Shown here piece after piece: positions 62,049-64,000 of a stretch of DNA of 64,000 bases. How positions within the stretch are numbered: position 1 is the first letter of the stretch; the number at the start of each line of letters is the position of its first letter. Under the pieces are notes generated by a model, which was not told the DNA's origin, did not search any database, and worked only from the letters and a program-made list of their open reading frames with translations. This stretch comes from Camelus bactrianus. Its lineage: Eukaryota > Chordata > Mammalia > Artiodactyla > Camelidae. The translations under genes were made by a program, and so were the position numbers. The DNA lies in NCBI RefSeq assembly GCF_048773025.1, contig NC_133570.1, forward strand, positions 25,332,001 to 25,396,000, read 5' to 3'.

Positions 62049-64000
62049 TTTTACTCTGGTTTCTCAGTCTGTTTCCTAGTGCCGGTTTGAAGTTCCTGCA
62101 GTTTTCACTGTAAAACCGAGTTGGAGCTAGTACCTCCCCATATATATGTATGGAGTGGAGTTTGCAACTGAAGAGAAACTTTGTGTTCCCAACAAGCTAG
62201 GTGAAGGACGGCTTTCACACAGACATATGTCTAAGAACTGAGCATGTGGAGAGACGTTCGTTCATCTAGCACAAAGGGAACGGGTTGCAGGAGAAACTTT
62301 TACTCTGGTTTCTCAGGCTGTTTCCTACTGCCGGTTTGAAGTTCCTGCAGTTTTCACTGTAAAACCGAGTTTAACTAGTACCTCCCCATATATATGTATG
62401 GAGTGGAGTTTGCAACTGAAGAGAAACTTTGTGTTCCCAATAAGCTAGGTGAAGGACGGCTTTCACACACACTTATCTCTCAGAACTGAGCTTCTGGAGA
62501 GACGTTCGTTCATCTAGCACAAAGGGAACGGGTTGCAGGAGAAACTTTTACTCTGGTTTCTCAGGCTGTTTCCTAGTGCCGGTTTGAAGTTCCTGCAGTT
62601 TTCACTGTAAAACCGCGTTGGAGCTTGTACCTCCCCATATATATGTATGGAGTGGAGTTTGCAACTGAAGAGAAACTTTGTGTTCCCAACAAGATAGGTG
62701 AAGGACGGCTTTCACACACACTTATCTCTCAGATCTGAGCATGTGGAGAGACGTTCGTTCATCTAGCACAAAAGGAACGGGTTGCAGGAGAAACTTTTAC
62801 TCTGGTTTCTCAGGCTGTTTCCTAGTGCCGGTTTGATGTTCCCTCAGTTTTCACTGTAAAACCGAGTTGGAGCTAGTACCTCCCCATATATATGTATGGA
62901 GTGGAGTTTGCAACTGAAGAGAAACTTTTTGTTCCCAACAAGCTAGGTGAAGGACGGCTTTCACACACACTTATCTCTCAGAACTGAGCATGTGGAGAGA
63001 CGTTCGTTCATCTAGCACGAAGGGAACGGGTTGCAGGAGAAACTTTTACTCTGGTTTCTCAGTCTGTTTCCTAGTGCCGGTTTGAAGTCCCTGCAGTTTT
63101 CACTGTAAAACCGAGTTGGAGCTTGTACCTCCCCGTATATATGTATGGAGTGGAGTTTGCAACTGAAGAGAAACTTTGTGTTCCCAACAAGCTAGGTGAA
63201 GGACGGCTTTCACACACACTTATCTCTCAGAACTGAGCATGTGGAGAGACGTTCGTTCATCTAGCACAAAGGGAACGGGTTGCAGGAGAAACTTTTACTC
63301 TGGTTTCTCAGGCTGTTTCCTACTGCCGGTTTGAAGTTCCTGCAGTTTTCACTGTAAAACCGAGTTGGAACTAGTACCTCCCCATATATATGTATGGAGT
63401 GGAGTTTGCAACTGAAGAGAAACTTTGTGTTCCCAACAAGCTAGATGAAGGACGGCTTTCACACACACTTATCTCTCAGAACTGAGCTTCTGGAGAGACG
63501 TTCGTTCATCTAGCACAAAGGGAACGGGTTGCAGGAGAAACTTTTACTATGGTTTCTCAGTCTGTTTCCTAGTGCCGGTTTGAAGTCCCTGCAGTTTTCA
63601 CTGTAAAACCGAGTTGGAGCTTGTACCTCCCCGTATATATGTTTGGAGTGGAGTTTGCAACTGAAGAGAAACTTTGTGTTCCCAACAAGCTAGGTGAAGG
63701 ACGGCTTTCACACACACTTATCTCTCAGATCTGAGCATGTGGAGAGACGTTCGTTCATCTAGCACAAAAGGAACGGGTTGCAGGAGAAACTTTTACTCTG
63801 GTTTCTCAGGCTGTTTCCTAGTGCCGGTTTGAATTTCCTGCAGTTTTCACTGTAAAACCGAGTTGGAGCTAGTACCTCCCCATATATATGTATGGAGTGG
63901 AGTTTGCAACTGAAGAGAAACTTTGTGTTCCCAACAAGCTAGTTGAAGGACGGCTTTCACACACACTTATCTCTCAGAACTGAGCATGTGGAGAGACGTT
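62049..64000. repeat. Right-edge monomers: P unit and two M cassettes, array continues
   Basis: Contents are a second P palindrome (62,221), a 248-bp unit at 62266 (gagtttaactag, one base lost), then M units at 62763 and 63759, four monomers apart. The order resembles 55,294-57,300 but is a recombinant: gatgttccctcag (near 62,832) as at 56,112, followed by tttttgttcc and aagtccc as at 57,200-57,370. The last monomer starts at 63759 and is cut by the window edge seven bases short. It has a gaatttcc head instead of the M-type gatgttccc. Confidence 0.88.
63759..64000. repeat. Partial last monomer at window edge
   Basis: Unit start ctagcacaaaagg is followed by 242 bases ending gagagacgtt. Seven bases are missing to complete 249, showing that the array continues beyond the window. 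Confidence 0.95.

Larger units (their letters stand above)
1..64000. repeat. Satellite DNA array, 249-bp monomer, about 257 copies
   Basis: The entire window is head-to-tail copies of one monomer, all in one orientation, with no foreign sequence. Using the landmark ctagcac as unit start, units begin at 1, 249, 498, 747, 996, 1245, 1493, 1742, 1991 and so on. Steps of 249 hold except for a few indel units: 248 bp at 1, 1245, 1991, 3235, 7218, 20440, 21684, 23924, 46333, 47577, 49817 and 62266; 273 bp at 9956; 251 bp at 12221. That gives 256 full units and one partial. I checked the phase at many landmarks but not at every base, so compensating indels could be missed. Homogeneous arrays of this kind are typical of centromeric or heterochromatic satellites maintained by unequal exchange. 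The family was not recognised, and centromere identity is not shown by sequence alone. Confidence 0.98.

Noticed and set aside
1-64000. CRISPR-like regular repeats
   Set aside because: The repeat unit is contiguous, with no unique spacers between repeats. Unit length and variation fit a eukaryotic satellite.
1-64000. Transposon or LTR origin of the array
   Set aside because: I saw no terminal repeats, target-site duplications or coding remnants. The array behaves purely as tandem monomers, although a very old element origin of the monomer cannot be excluded.

Overview
The whole 64-kb window is one uninterrupted eukaryotic satellite DNA array. It contains no gene, tRNA, rRNA, transposon, viral relic or single-copy sequence that I can recognise. 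By stepping a landmark (ctagcac) along the window I count 256 complete head-to-tail monomers plus one partial monomer at the right edge. All are in the same orientation, almost all are exactly 249 bp, and both window edges lie inside the array. The monomer is about 44% G+C. It carries roughly 6-7 CpG, usually one PstI site (CTGCAG), a short CA run and a 16-bp imperfect palindrome. Such an array suggests a centromeric, pericentromeric or other heterochromatic block of an animal or plant chromosome. I do not recognise the family and cannot name the species; nothing here looks bacterial.

The interest lies in the higher-order structure. Left to right: (i) 1-3,666, an 8-monomer, 1,990-bp higher-order repeat (HOR-A), one full copy and most of a second. 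(ii) 3,667-15,989, an older mosaic with a roughly 16-monomer duplication (6.5-9.0 kb against 10.6-13.0 kb), a 24-bp insertion at 10,160 and several diverged 'K' monomers. (iii) 15,990-35,906, an 80-monomer segment holding a BglII-marked cassette, another HOR-A copy and a 10-monomer HOR. (iv) 35,907-41,882, a 24-monomer (5,976-bp) insert made only of pieces of its neighbours. (v) 41,883-62,048, a second, nearly letter-perfect copy of segment iii offset by 25,893 bp and carrying one extra monomer. (vi) 62,049-64,000, further cassette monomers running off the edge.

The nesting suggests an order of events: an approximately 20-kb (80-81 monomer) tandem duplication, then a 5,976-bp (24 monomer) tandem duplication straddling the junction of the first. 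All exchanges kept the monomer register, as expected of unequal homologous exchange or replication-based amplification. Both large duplications are so similar that they are either very young or an assembly artefact; long reads would settle this.

Monomers fall into recognisable classes: X and Y (linked variants that alternate), P (a 12-bp perfect palindrome with NdeI), M (BglII) and K (no PstI). The classes make the array physically mappable. No canonical CENP-B box was found. A centromere role is only an inference.
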